64,000 bases of DNA from Streptomyces sp. NBC_00154 (GCF_026342835.1 NZ_JAPEMI010000002.1:310001-374000), one strand, 5' to 3'. Positions 8,793 to 18,017 are shown, counted from the stretch's first letter. The notes: generated by a model from the sequence alone, not told the origin. A program made the numbers and translations.

Positions 8793-9282
8793 CGGCGGCT
8801 TCCCGGATGGCGGCGACGATGTTCTGGTAGGCGCCGCAGCGGCAGATGTTTCCGCTCATGTACTCGCGGATCTCCTCAGGCGTACCGGCCCTGCCCTCGG
8901 ACAGCAGGCCGAGCGCGGACATGATCTGCCCCGGTGTGCAGTAACCGCACTGGAAACCGTCGTGTTTCAAGAACGCCTCCTGCACCGGGTGCAGGTTCTC
9001 CTCGGTGCCGACGCCCTCTATCGTCGTCACCTCCCGCCCGTCGCACTGCGCGGCGAGCATCAGGCACGACAGAACCCGTTTGCCCTCGACATGGACGGTG
9101 CAGGCACCGCACGTGCCCTGGTCGCAGCCCTTCTTCGTCCCGGTCAGGCCCAGCCGGTCGCGCAGCGCGTCGAGCAGGGTGACGCGTGCGTCCACGCGCA
9201 GGGAATACTCCGTGTTATTGACCCGCAGGGTGAACTCCGCCTGGGGAACCCGTACCTCACCGGGCTTCGCCCGCATTGTCAT
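8770..9282 (-). CDS. PaoA-like [2Fe-2S] subunit (set 1)
   Basis: A 170-residue electron-transfer subunit with two [2Fe-2S] clusters. Plant-type ferredoxin cysteines are C53, C58, C61 and C73 (GCDQGTCGACTV, LSC). The second cluster uses C112, C115, C147 and C149 (QCGYCTPGQ, NICRCGAY). Unlike E. coli PaoA, it has no twin-arginine signal, so the complex should be cytoplasmic. It is the first gene of the operon; no regulator is linked to it. Confidence 0.93.
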   Translation of the reverse strand: MTMRAKPGEVRVPQAEFTLRVNNTEYSLRVDARVTLLDALRDRLGLTGTKKGCDQGTCGACTVHVEGKRVLSCLMLAAQCDGREVTTIEGVGTEENLHPVQEAFLKHDGFQCGYCTPGQIMSALGLLSEGRAGTPEEIREYMSGNICRCGAYQNIVAAIREAAGDHDATL

Positions 9283-9696
9283 GGCACCTCGGTCTCCGGC
9301 GCCCCCGACCGCCTTTTCCGCGGGTCACAGCACGTCACCGACTTCCGCCCGGACGCACCTCCCCGATCCCCTCCGGGCCTACCACGGCATGGGGTGACCT
9401 GCCAGTTTGGTTTCACCCTACGAGTCCCGACGGCACACCGCATCCGCACCCGGAAGGGAGGCGAGCGGGGCGGAAACGCTGCGCGATCAGGACCGGGCGA
9501 GGTCCGGTGCCGGACGCCGGTCGCGGTGGGTCGAGGTGTCGGACCGTGCAGGGGAAGGCCCCTTGGTGTCTCCTCCAAGCTTTGTCGCAGATGCGAGCGT
9601 GCTGCGGACCACCTCGCACGAATTTCGGCTCGCCCTGTAAGAAACGGGCCGCCGCGCGCATTGCTTGGTGAGAGAGCCAATACGAGGGGACGGCGC
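9283..9696. other. Intergenic region between divergent operons
   Basis: About 410 bases between the PaoA-like gene (minus) and the ECF sigma gene (plus). No gene, clear promoter or hairpin was recognised. It must hold both promoters. A GAGGGGA ribosome site for the sigma gene lies at its right end. Confidence 0.5.
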
Positions 9697-10317
9697 GTGA
9701 CACATGCGCAACATTTCCGGGACGTCTACGAGGAGTGCTATCCGCGCGTCCTCGCCTACGCAACGAGCCTGGTGGGACGGCAGATAGGAGAGGACGTCAC
9801 CAGCGAGACCTTCACTGTTGCCTGGCGGCGGGTGCGGGACCTTCCGGAGCCCGCGCTGCCATGGCTCCTGGGGGTGGCCCGCAATCTGGTGCGCGAACTG
9901 CGGCGCCGGGACAGCCATCAGTACGCCCTCGCCGCCGAGGAGGCCCAGCGCATCAGCAGCGGTGCCCGGGCCGACGTCGGTGACGTCGCGGCGGTCGTGA
10001 CCGAGCGGCAGGCCGCACTGCAGGCACTGGCGAGCCTCCCCGAAGCCGACCGGGAACTGCTGACCCTGATCGCCTGGCACGGACTGAGCGCCAAACATGC
10101 CGCACGGGTCCTGGGCTGCACCACGGCGACGCTGACCGTCCGGTTGTACCGGGCGCGCCGTCGTCTGGAGAAGGCCCTGGAGACGTCCTCCGTTTTGGAC
10201 AGGGCGCCCCTACCGGTCGCGACGTCCCGACCGGAGCCGACCGTGCAGAAGGCGGCGGTGTCCATACCGATCGTGCAGCCCCCGCACCACACTGATCGCA
10301 AAGGAGCACTGACGTGA
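9697..10317 (+). CDS. ECF-family RNA polymerase sigma factor
   Basis: A 206-residue sigma-70 family protein of the extracytoplasmic-function type. Region 2 spans roughly residues 5-70 (FRDVYEECYPRVLAYA, WRRVRDLPEPALPWLLGVA), and region 4 roughly 100-160 (LASLPEADRELLTLIAWHG, then a helix-turn-helix in SAKHAARVLGCT). The C-terminus is a variable tail. The start is GTG 9697 behind GAGGGGA. Its stop overlaps the GTG of the next gene, a membrane-anchored CU044_5270 protein, which takes the place where an anti-sigma factor is usually found. Confidence 0.9.
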   Translation: MTHAQHFRDVYEECYPRVLAYATSLVGRQIGEDVTSETFTVAWRRVRDLPEPALPWLLGVARNLVRELRRRDSHQYALAAEEAQRISSGARADVGDVAAVVTERQAALQALASLPEADRELLTLIAWHGLSAKHAARVLGCTTATLTVRLYRARRRLEKALETSSVLDRAPLPVATSRPEPTVQKAAVSIPIVQPPHHTDRKGALT

Positions 10318-11549
10318 AGAACAGCCACGAACGGTCCGGGCGGCCCGACGTCATGCAGGTGCTCGCGGGTGCCCGGCCCGACGAACTGGATCCGTCCCGC
10401 CTCGCCGACTCTCCACGCCAGCGCGAGGACCTGGCCCGCATCCTGGACGGAGCGCCGGCAAGTCGGGCGACACGCTCTCAGGTACCGGGGCGCCTGCGCG
10501 GCGGGATCCGGCCGCTCGGGGCCGCCACGGCTCTCGCGGCCGTCGCGGCGTCTGTGGTGGTCGTGAGCACGTTCGACCACCAGGAGCCGTCCGGACGTCC
10601 GGACGCACATCCGCAGTCCTCCACTGCCACGGCAAAGTCGGGTTCGCGGGCGCCGGACTTCCACGTCGACGGCCGCCTCGAACTGCTCAGCGCGGCGAAG
10701 AAGGCGGAGACGTCGGCCACCGGGGGAACGTACTGGCAGACCACCACACGCTCGGAGAACGTCGAAGTCTCCGGTGAGGAGGGAGGGCTCTTCGCCGTTC
10801 GCACCACGTCGACCGAACAGTGGTCCGTGGGTGTGCGAGCGGGAGCCCAAAGCCTCATGGTCTCCGGTCTGGACTCCGTGACCGAGCCGCGTACCAAGGC
10901 GGACGAGGCACGCTGGCGGGCCGCGGGCTCACCCCACACCGTGAAGATCAAGGTCAAGACCATGACCGGAACGAACACGCTGGGTCTCACGATGGGCACC
11001 AGGCCGCCGATGGTCATGCGGACGAACGTGGACGACAAGATCTACGCCCTCGGATCACGCAACGTCACCTATCAGGATCTTGGCGAACTGCCTTCCAAGA
11101 GCGGAGAGTTGCGTACATACCTGGAGCGTCTGTACGCGGCGGACAGCGGTGCCGAGACCGGCGCCGGGCGCACGGCCTGGGTGCTGCGCCAGGCGGCCAA
11201 CCTCATCACGATGCCGGTGAAGCCCGCTGTCCGGGCGGCCGCGTATCGGGTGATGGCGGATCTGCCCGGCGTCAAGGTGCTGGGACAGGTGTCCGATCCG
11301 TTGGGTCGTGAAGGCGTCGGTGTGGTGTTCCCCGGCACGGCGCCGACATCACTGGGGATCACGGAGCAGCGGCTGGTCGTGGACCCGTCCACCGGCGCGA
11401 TGCTCAGCGAACAGCAGGTGCTGGTCGAACCGTCGGCCCGGGCCCGGGAAGCAGGCCTCGACGCGGGCACGACGCTGAACTACCAGGCGACGTCCCGGAT
11501 GAGCTGGGGGGAGCACCAGATCACGGTGCCGAAGAACGCTCACCACTGA
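10314..11549 (+). CDS. CU044_5270-family membrane-anchored protein
   Basis: A 411-residue protein with about 65 cytoplasmic residues, one transmembrane helix (AATALAAVAASVVVVSTF) and a large extracytoplasmic domain. In actinobacteria this family habitually follows ECF sigma genes. It probably tunes the sigma factor, but no zinc-binding anti-sigma motif is visible, so that is inference from position. The GTG start overlaps the sigma stop (GTGA), with an AAGGAG ribosome site at 10301. Confidence 0.82.
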   Translation: MKNSHERSGRPDVMQVLAGARPDELDPSRLADSPRQREDLARILDGAPASRATRSQVPGRLRGGIRPLGAATALAAVAASVVVVSTFDHQEPSGRPDAHPQSSTATAKSGSRAPDFHVDGRLELLSAAKKAETSATGGTYWQTTTRSENVEVSGEEGGLFAVRTTSTEQWSVGVRAGAQSLMVSGLDSVTEPRTKADEARWRAAGSPHTVKIKVKTMTGTNTLGLTMGTRPPMVMRTNVDDKIYALGSRNVTYQDLGELPSKSGELRTYLERLYAADSGAETGAGRTAWVLRQAANLITMPVKPAVRAAAYRVMADLPGVKVLGQVSDPLGREGVGVVFPGTAPTSLGITEQRLVVDPSTGAMLSEQQVLVEPSARAREAGLDAGTTLNYQATSRMSWGEHQITVPKNAHH

Positions 11550-11690
11550 GCCGGGAGCCGCACAGAACAGCTGTCCGGCGAAGGATCGAGGGTGATGGTG
11601 CGGGCGAACTGCCGGACCACGGCTGAGCCGTCTCGCAGCGGCTCGGGCATACGGGGCCGGTCCGCCACCGGAGGTTGCCCTTTGAACGTG

Positions 11691-11984
11691 GACACCCCCT
11701 CAGGCAGACCCCGCGGTTCACCGCACGTTGTCCTTGCTGCCTAATGGGAGCTACGGAGTCGGGGAATGCTCGGTTCCGTAGCCGCCAGCAGGTGAGCACT
11801 ATCGCCGCCGGAACCAGCCGAGTTCTGGAGTCAGACCGTGCCCCTGCTGGTCGGCCGGGAGGCCAGACCGCTGATGGGGTGGCGTGCCCGCCCCACGGGG
11901 GCGTGAGCACTGGATCCATTAGGCCGCGTGCCGCGCCTTCCGCAGGCTGCACCGCTGTGTCAAGTACGAGACGGGGAGGGTCTG
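11691..11984 (+). ncRNA. Candidate IS110 bridge RNA
   Basis: The non-coding left end before the transposase is rich in strong hairpins. They are GCTACGGA...TCCGTAGC (11750-11782), GGTCGGCC-GGGA-GGCC-a-GACC (11849-11869) and GTGCCCGCCCC...GGGGGCGtgaGCAC (11884-11910). In IS110-group elements this end is known to encode the bridge RNA, whose internal loops pair with target and donor DNA. The loops at 11758-11774 and around 11800-11840 are the places to look for guide sequences. RNA ends are not determined. Confidence 0.45.
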
Positions 11985-13208
11985 TTGCTGCTGATCGGTG
12001 ATGACTGGGCCGAGGACCACCACGATGTCGAGGTCCAGGACGAGACCGGCCACAAACTGGCCGCCGCGAACCTGCCCGAAGGGGTGGCAGGCATCGCGAA
12101 GCTGCACGAACTGATCGCCCGCCACGGCGGCGCGGACCTGGACCCAGCCGAGGTCGTGGTCGGCATCGAGACCGACCGCGGCTCGTGGGTGCAGGCCCTG
12201 ATCGCCTCCGGCTACCAGGTGTTCGCGATCAACCCCCGCCAGGTCAACCGCTTCAAGGAACGCTATGCCTCCTCCGGCGCCAAGAGCGACAAGGGCGACG
12301 CGCACGCGCTGGCGGACATGGTCCGCATCGACCGGGACCAGCTTCGACCGGTGGCCGGGGACAGCGAGCAGGCCCAGGCCGTCAAGGTCGTCGCCCGTGC
12401 TCACCAGAGCCTGATCTGGGAACGCACCCGCACCTTCCAGCGGCTGCGTTGCATTCTGCGCGAGTACTTCCCAGCCGCTTTGGCCGCATACGCGGACCTG
12501 ACACTGACCAGCACGGACGCGCTGGAACTGCTGATCAAGGCACCTGCCCCGGCAGCCGGGGCAAAGCTGACCCGCACCCAGATCACCGCCGTCCTGACGC
12601 GACACCGCCGCCGCAACCGGGACGCGAAAGCGGCCACCATCCAGGCCGCGCTGCGTGAGCCGCAACTTGGTCTGCCCGAACCGGTCACCGCCGCCTACGC
12701 GGCCACCGCCACCGCCCACGCCCGCTTGATCATCGCGCTGAACGAGCAGATCGCCGCGATGGAAGAGCAGGTGAAGACCCATTTTCTGGCGCACCCGGAC
12801 GCTGAGATCTACCTCTCGATGCCTGGCATCGGGGAGATCACCGGCGCCCGGGTGCTTGCCGAGTTCGGAGACGATCCCACCCGATACGCCAACGCGAAAG
12901 CCCGCAAGAACTATGCCGGCACCAGCCCCATCACCCGAGCTTCCGGCAAGAGCCACAGCGTCCAGGCCCGCTACGTCCGCAACAACCGCCTCGCCGACGC
13001 CCTGCAATCCCAGGCGTTCGCTGCCCTGCGATCACCGGGCGCCCGCCGCTACTACGACAAGCAACGCGCCCGCGAGGTCGGCTACAACCCCGCCCTCCGC
13101 CAGCTCGGCAACCGGCTCGTCGGCATCCTCCACGGCTGCCTCAAAACCCGTACCCACTACGACGAAGCCACCGCCTGGTCACACCATGCCTACACCTCTG
13201 CCGCTTGA
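11985..13208 (+). CDS. IS110-family transposase (bridge recombinase)
   Basis: A 407-residue transposase with an N-terminal RuvC-like DEDD domain and a C-terminal Transposase_20 domain. Acidic residues are seen in LIGDDWAEDHHDV (residues ~3-15), VGIETDRGS and KSDKGDAHALADM. The C-terminal half has MPGIGEITGARVLAEFGD and KNYAGTSPITRASGKS, where the catalytic serine lies. The probable start is TTG 11985, with GGGGAGGG upstream; longer frames run back into the RNA region. The frame is complete and undamaged, so the element may be active. Confidence 0.9.
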   Translation: MLLIGDDWAEDHHDVEVQDETGHKLAAANLPEGVAGIAKLHELIARHGGADLDPAEVVVGIETDRGSWVQALIASGYQVFAINPRQVNRFKERYASSGAKSDKGDAHALADMVRIDRDQLRPVAGDSEQAQAVKVVARAHQSLIWERTRTFQRLRCILREYFPAALAAYADLTLTSTDALELLIKAPAPAAGAKLTRTQITAVLTRHRRRNRDAKAATIQAALREPQLGLPEPVTAAYAATATAHARLIIALNEQIAAMEEQVKTHFLAHPDAEIYLSMPGIGEITGARVLAEFGDDPTRYANAKARKNYAGTSPITRASGKSHSVQARYVRNNRLADALQSQAFAALRSPGARRYYDKQRAREVGYNPALRQLGNRLVGILHGCLKTRTHYDEATAWSHHAYTSAA

Positions 13209-13428
13209 CCTCAAACGACATGGGGTGTCTGACTCCCTCTCCCTCGCCCTGGTGAGGCCCGCGCCGTACACGGGGGCGCACCTGTCTCCCCGGCCGGCTG
13301 ATCGCCACGCTGATCCGCATGCGACACGACCTGCCGCGCAAGGTTCTGGGCATGCTCGTGCGGTTGTCGAGGAGGTTTACGGAATTCTCCTGGTATTCCC
13401 GGAGCGTCGGCGACGGGTTGGCAGGTCT
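13209..13428. other. Spacer between the IS110 element and the MFS gene
   Basis: Holds the tentative right end of the insertion sequence (13222-13229). No gene, hairpin or operator was recognised in the rest. Confidence 0.4.
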
Positions 13429-14841
13429 TCAGTCGGCGGCGTGGCGGGTTGCCTTCTGTGGGATGCAGAAGAGCGCGAGGGCGGCGGCCGCCAGGTACGC
13501 GGCCGCGCCGATGGCCATGCTGGTGCGCAGCCCGGTGGTGAAGTCGGCTGCGCCGGCCAGTAGCGAGCCTCCCAGCGCGACGCCTGCGGCGCTGCCGACC
13601 TGGCGGGTGGTGTTGAACAGTGCGGAGGCGGTGCCGGAGTACGTGTCGGGGGCGGCTGACATCGCGGTGGCGGTTGATCCGGTGAGGGCGAAGGACGTGC
13701 CGAAGCCCGCCGCCATCATCGGCGCCACGATCAGTAGGTAGTCCGGGTTCGGTCCGGCGGCGGCCCAGCCGGCCAGGCCCGCCGCTCCAAGGAGCATGCC
13801 CGTGACCACAAGCGGGCGGTGTCCGGTGGTGCCTGACAGTCGTCCGGACAGGACGGAGGCAAACATGGTCATGGCCACCGCCGGGAAGAGGGCGATCCCG
13901 GTGCGCAGCGCGGTCAGGCCGCGCTGGTGCTGGAAGTAGAGACTGGCGGTGAAGATCATGCCGTAGAAGGCGAAGTTGAACAGCAGGCCGATGGCCGCGC
14001 CCCCGCTCATCGCGCGGGAGCGCAGCAACCACAGGGGTACCACGGGTGTGCGGGCCAGACGCTCGCGCAGGACGAACGCGGCGGCTGCCAGCAGGCACAG
14101 GCCGGCCCCGGTGAGAATCAGTGGGTCTGCCCAGCCACGTCGTCCGGCCTCGTTCAGGACGGCGGTGAGCAGGGCCACCGTCGCGATGATCGCGCACTGG
14201 GCCGGCCAGTCCACGGGGCGGTCCGGGCGCCGGGCCGAAGCGGGCACGCGGCGCAGAGTCAGCAACAGGCAGGCGCATCCGACGGGCAGGTTGATGAAGA
14301 ACACCCAGCGCCAGCCCAAGGTGGTGACCAGGAGGCCGCCCAGGAGAGGGCCGGCGCAGGCGGCGATGCCCGCCACGGAGCCCCAAATGCCGAAGGCCCG
14401 GGAGCGCTCGGCGGGTGAGGGGTACGCCTGTTGGAGGAGGGCGAGGGAGCCGGGGACGATCAGTGCCGCGCCGAATCCTTCCAACAGCCGGGCGGCGACC
14501 AGGGCCCCGGCACTCTGTGCCAGTCCGCAGCCGGCCGAGGCGACGGTGAACACCACCACCCCGGTGCAGAAGATCCGACGGTTTCCCAGCCGGTCGCCCA
14601 GTGCGCCGCCGGTGAGCAACAGGCCGGCGAAGACCAAGGTGTAACCGTCCGTGATCCACTGGATCCCGGTGAGCGAGGCCGACAGTTCCCGTCCCACGAC
14701 CGGAACGGCGACGTTGATGACCGTCACGTCCAGGATGACCATGAAGTAGCCCGCGCAGACCGCGAGAAGCGGAGCCAGGGACCGGCTCGAAGCAACAGGG
14801 CCATCCGGTACATCGGCTTCGGGACTGCCGGCGCGCACCAT
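13429..14841 (-). CDS. MFS drug/proton antiporter (DHA2/EmrB-QacA type)
   Basis: A 470-residue integral membrane exporter with about 14 predicted helices. The N-terminus has the family signature LDVTVINVAVPVVGREL and GIQWITDGYTL. Motif A is in GGALGDRLGNRR, and the motif C region is GSVAGIAACAGPLLGG. The chosen start is ATG 14841 (MVRAGSPEADV), because the sequence upstream lacks family character. No regulator is adjacent. It probably exports a lipophilic drug or metabolite; the substrate is unknown. Confidence 0.88.
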   Translation of the reverse strand: MVRAGSPEADVPDGPVASSRSLAPLLAVCAGYFMVILDVTVINVAVPVVGRELSASLTGIQWITDGYTLVFAGLLLTGGALGDRLGNRRIFCTGVVVFTVASAGCGLAQSAGALVAARLLEGFGAALIVPGSLALLQQAYPSPAERSRAFGIWGSVAGIAACAGPLLGGLLVTTLGWRWVFFINLPVGCACLLLTLRRVPASARRPDRPVDWPAQCAIIATVALLTAVLNEAGRRGWADPLILTGAGLCLLAAAAFVLRERLARTPVVPLWLLRSRAMSGGAAIGLLFNFAFYGMIFTASLYFQHQRGLTALRTGIALFPAVAMTMFASVLSGRLSGTTGHRPLVVTGMLLGAAGLAGWAAAGPNPDYLLIVAPMMAAGFGTSFALTGSTATAMSAAPDTYSGTASALFNTTRQVGSAAGVALGGSLLAGAADFTTGLRTSMAIGAAAYLAAAALALFCIPQKATRHAAD

Positions 14842-15049
14842 GGCGACAGGGTATTCCCGGGACGAACGCCTCCCGCGGCTTGAGCAGTCCGGTGGCGCGC
14901 CGAGACCTCGCGCTGCGCTGCGTCTCAACGGCGCGCTTCAGGACCCCGGTTACTGAGCCGCGATGTCACCCGTGTGGAGGTAGCCCTCCGCGCGTCCGCA
15001 GGGCGGGGGCCGACGGCGGTGCGGTGATCGCGAAGAGCCGGCGGCGATC

Positions 15050-15160
15050 GTGCTGGTGGCCACGACGGACGGTATGTGGCAGGAACTGCTGCCGGTCTGC
15101 GGCCTGTCCGGGCCTACCGCGCACCGGCGGTTCACCCGGTGGAGCCGGGCTTCGGACCGA
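15050..15160 (+). pseudogene. IS5/DUF4096-type transposase relic
   Basis: One frame reads MWQELLPVCGLSGPTAHRRF and then TRWSRA, matching the N-terminal part of DUF4096 transposases (consensus near W-x-x-L-P-x-F-G-V-S-x-x-T-A-H-R-R-F-x-x-W). The reading decays after about 30 residues and runs into the katG 3' end. Only this fragment remains; the DDE domain is gone. Confidence 0.5.
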
Positions 15161-15203
15161 GCACGTCCAGGTCGGCCGGTGGGGGCCGACCTGGACGTCA
15201 TGA

Positions 15204-17435
15204 TCAGACGAGGTCGAACCGGTCGAGGTTCATCACCTTGTCCCACGCCGCGACGAAGTCCTTCACGAACTTCTCCTTCGCGTCATCGCTCGCGTAGACC
15301 TCCGCGACCGCGCGCAGCTCGGAGTTCGACCCGAAGACGAGGTCGGCGCGGCTGCCGGTCCACTTGACCTGGCCCGTGGCGGCGTCGCGGCCCTCGAACA
15401 TATTCGCGTCCTCGGACGTCGCCTTCCACGTGGTGCCCAGGTCGAGCAGGTTGACGAAGAAGTCGTTGGTCAAGGACCCGGGGGTCGTGGTGAAGACGCC
15501 GAGCGGCGACTGCTGGTGGTTCGCGCCCAGGACGCGGAGGCCACCGACCAGGACCGTCAACTCGGGGGCGCTCAGAGTCAGCAGGTTCGCCTTGTCGAGC
15601 AGCAGGTACTCGGCCGGCAGCCGGTTGCTCTTGCCGAGGTAGTTCCGGAATCCGTCGGCGGTCGGCTCGAGCGCGGCGAACGACTCCAGGTCGGTCTGCT
15701 CCTGCGACGCGTCGACACGCCCCGGCGTGAAGGGGACCTGGATCTCGAAGCCGGCGTCCTTGGCGGCCTGCTCGACACCTGCACCACCGGCGAGCACGAT
15801 CAGGTCCGCCAGCGAGACCTGCTTGCCGCCGCTCTGGGCCGAGTTGAAAGACTTCTGAATCCCCTCGAGGGTGCGCAGCACCGTCGCCAGCTGGTCGGGG
15901 TCGTTGACCTCCCATGCGCTCTGCGGCTGGAGACGGATGCGTGCGCCGTTGGCGCCGCCGCGCTTGTCGCTGCCGCGGAAGGAGGAGGCAGACGCCCATG
16001 CGGTGGACACGAGCTGGGACACCGACAGGTCCGAGGCGAGGATCCGCCCCTTGAGGGCGGCGATGTCCTCGGCGCCGATGAGCTGGTGCGTCACCTCGGG
16101 GAGCGGGTCCTGCCACAACAGCACCTCGGCGGGGACCTCCGGGCCGAGGTAGCGCACGATCGGACCCATGTCGCGGTGGGTCAGCTTGAACCACGCCCGG
16201 GCGAAGGCGTCCGCGAACTCGTCGGGGTTCTCGAGGAAGCGTCGCGAGATCTGTTCGTAGGCCGGGTCGAAGCGGAGCGAGAGGTCGGTCGTCAGCATCG
16301 TCGGGGCGTGGCTCTTCGACGGGTCGTGGGCGTCGGGGACGGTGCCCGCCCCGGCGCCGTTCTTCGGCCTCCACTGGTGGGCGCCGGCGGGGCTCTTGAA
16401 CAGCTCCCATTCGTGACCGAACAGGATCTCGAAGAAGCTGTTGTCCCAGGTGATCGGGGTGTTCGTCCAGATGCCCTCGAGGCCGCTGGTGATCGTGTCG
16501 CCGCCCTTGCCGGTGCCGAAGGAGTTCCTCCAGCCGAGGCCCTGCTCCTCGAGCGGGGCGGCCTCGGGGTCGGCGCCGACGCTGTCCGCCGGGCCGGCGC
16601 CGTGGGTCTTGCCGAAGGTGTGGCCGCCCGCGATCAGGGCGACCGTCTCCTCGTCGTTCATCGCCATCCGGCGGAACGTCTCACGGATGTCGCGGGCCGC
16701 GGCGAGCGGGTCCGGAGTTCCGTTCGGACCCTCCGGGTTGACGTAGATGAGGCCCATCTGGACCGCACCGAGAGGGTTCTCCAGCTCACGGTCCCCGGTG
16801 TAGCGCTCGTCGCCGAGCCAGGTGCTCTCGGGACCCCAGTACACGTCCTCGTCAGGCTCCCAGACGTCCGCACGACCGCCGCCGAAGCCGAAGGTCTTGA
16901 AGCCCATCGACTCGAGGGCGACGTTGCCTGCGAGGATCATGAGGTCGGCCCACGAGAGGTCCTGGCCGTACTTCTTCTTGACCGGCCAGAGCAGGCGGCG
17001 GGCCTTGTCGAGGTTCCCGTTGTCCGGCCAGCTGTTGAGAGGGGCGAACCGCTGCTGGCCGGCCCCGGCGCCGCCGCGGCCGTCGCTGATCCGGTAGGTG
17101 CCCGCGCTGTGCCACGCCATCCGGATCATGAACGGGCCGTAGTGGCCGAAGTCGGCGGGCCACCAGTCCTGCGAGGTCGTCAGCACCTCTGCGATGTCCC
17201 GCTTCACTGCCGGAAGGTCGAGAGTCTTGAACGCCTCGGCGTAGTCGAACTCCTCGCCGAGGGGGTTGGCCACGCCGGGGTTCTTGGCAAGAATCTTCAG
17301 GTTGAGCCGCTCCGGCCACCACTGGCGGTTTCCACCGCCTTGAGTCGGGTGCGGGGCGCGCCCGTGTGCGACCGGGCAGCCACCTCCGCCCTCCGCCTTC
17401 GCGTCTACGACGATTGCATCATGGTTCTCAGACAT
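15204..17435 (-). CDS. katG: Catalase-peroxidase KatG
   Basis: A 743-residue bifunctional haem catalase-peroxidase, full length for the family. The distal site is R105, W108 and H109 (MIRMAWHSAGTYR). Y231 (GLIYVNPEG) and M257 (TFRRMAMND) complete the Met-Tyr-Trp crosslink needed for catalase activity, and H272 in GGHTFGKTHG is the proximal haem ligand. A second, non-catalytic half follows. The gene lies 33 bases after the remains of furA, its usual redox-sensing repressor, in the order normal for Streptomyces furA-katG operons. With furA broken, expression may be constitutive or taken over by the Fur protein encoded divergently at 18018. Confidence 0.97.
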   Translation of the reverse strand: MSENHDAIVVDAKAEGGGGCPVAHGRAPHPTQGGGNRQWWPERLNLKILAKNPGVANPLGEEFDYAEAFKTLDLPAVKRDIAEVLTTSQDWWPADFGHYGPFMIRMAWHSAGTYRISDGRGGAGAGQQRFAPLNSWPDNGNLDKARRLLWPVKKKYGQDLSWADLMILAGNVALESMGFKTFGFGGGRADVWEPDEDVYWGPESTWLGDERYTGDRELENPLGAVQMGLIYVNPEGPNGTPDPLAAARDIRETFRRMAMNDEETVALIAGGHTFGKTHGAGPADSVGADPEAAPLEEQGLGWRNSFGTGKGGDTITSGLEGIWTNTPITWDNSFFEILFGHEWELFKSPAGAHQWRPKNGAGAGTVPDAHDPSKSHAPTMLTTDLSLRFDPAYEQISRRFLENPDEFADAFARAWFKLTHRDMGPIVRYLGPEVPAEVLLWQDPLPEVTHQLIGAEDIAALKGRILASDLSVSQLVSTAWASASSFRGSDKRGGANGARIRLQPQSAWEVNDPDQLATVLRTLEGIQKSFNSAQSGGKQVSLADLIVLAGGAGVEQAAKDAGFEIQVPFTPGRVDASQEQTDLESFAALEPTADGFRNYLGKSNRLPAEYLLLDKANLLTLSAPELTVLVGGLRVLGANHQQSPLGVFTTTPGSLTNDFFVNLLDLGTTWKATSEDANMFEGRDAATGQVKWTGSRADLVFGSNSELRAVAEVYASDDAKEKFVKDFVAAWDKVMNLDRFDLV

Positions 17436-17468
17436 GGGAATCCTTCCGGACCAGGCGGATCACGGTGC

Positions 17469-17846
17469 TCAGGAACTGTGGACGGCGGAACAGTTGGGCA
17501 TGGGCCCCAGCAGTCGGCTTCGGCCTTGTCGATCGAGAAGGCTTGGCCATCGGGCGCGACAGGAGCAGGGTGCCTCGCCGACCGCGCAGTCGACGTCGGC
17601 GCGATGCGTCCCTCGAACCGGGCCGGGCTTCCGGCCGGTTCGATACGGCGTACGTGTCGCGCCGAGGTGAGCGCACGGGGGGTCTCACAGACGTGAAGGG
17701 AGATACGGCCCAGGCGATCGCGCACCGTGGCGGTGATCGTCTCGACGCCGAGGTGGTCACCGCCCTGGACGGCCTCAAGCAGCGCGACGCGGGCGGCTGT
17801 GACCCACAGGCTGGCACTGCGCAGCTCCTCGAGGGTGGTCCGGCAC
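17469..17846 (-). pseudogene. furA: Broken furA/furS, the katG-linked Fur repressor
   Basis: Reading leftwards from a GTG at 17846 (ribosome site GGAGAAAGA) the product is recognisably the katG-linked Fur: LEELRSASLWVTAARVALLE, GGDHLGVETITATVRDRLGR, VRRIEPAGSPARFEGR, then in another frame ADVDCAVGEAPC, then FSIDKAEADCWGPCP. Three faults are visible: a frame change near the start, a deletion of roughly 15 codons that removes the histidine metal-binding segment and the first CxxC, and frame changes around and after it. The remnant ends at a stop at 17469. About 126 codons remain of an expected 140-150. The repressor cannot be made. Confidence 0.75.
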
Positions 17847-17902
17847 GGCTCTTTCTCCTGCGGTACTGGAGTCTTCCTGTCCCTTGGCTATCAACGAAAC
17901 CG

Positions 17903-17930
17903 ATCCTACAATGGACAGAATCCAAGTCAA
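17903..17930 (-). promoter_or_regulatory. Promoter of the furA-katG operon
   Basis: On the minus strand TTGACT, a 16-base spacer and TAGGAT form a strong vegetative-type promoter about 55 bases upstream of the furA relic start. It would still drive katG through the broken furA. Confidence 0.55.
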
Positions 17931-18017
17931 GAAGCGCGCCAAACCCATATCCAGCAGGAACCCGGACGTGCGTCGGCACCTTCGGGTATCCAACCGAACC
18001 TGAATAGGTGAACCGAT

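Larger units (their letters stand above)
11691..13229 (+). mobile_element. IS110-family insertion sequence (ends approximate)
   Basis: The transposase gene is preceded by about 300 structured non-coding bases. GACACCCC at 11691-11698 and GGGGTGTC at 13222-13229 are exact reverse complements bracketing the gene and may mark the element ends. IS110 elements often lack terminal inverted repeats, so the ends are tentative. No target duplication was looked for because the family does not make one. Confidence 0.55.

Noticed and set aside
17981..18004. Fur/CatR box candidate TTCGGGT...ACCTGAA before the intact Fur gene
   Set aside because: Only an imperfect 7-base repeat with a 10-base gap; I could not match it to a known box, so it is mentioned under the gene but not listed as a site.
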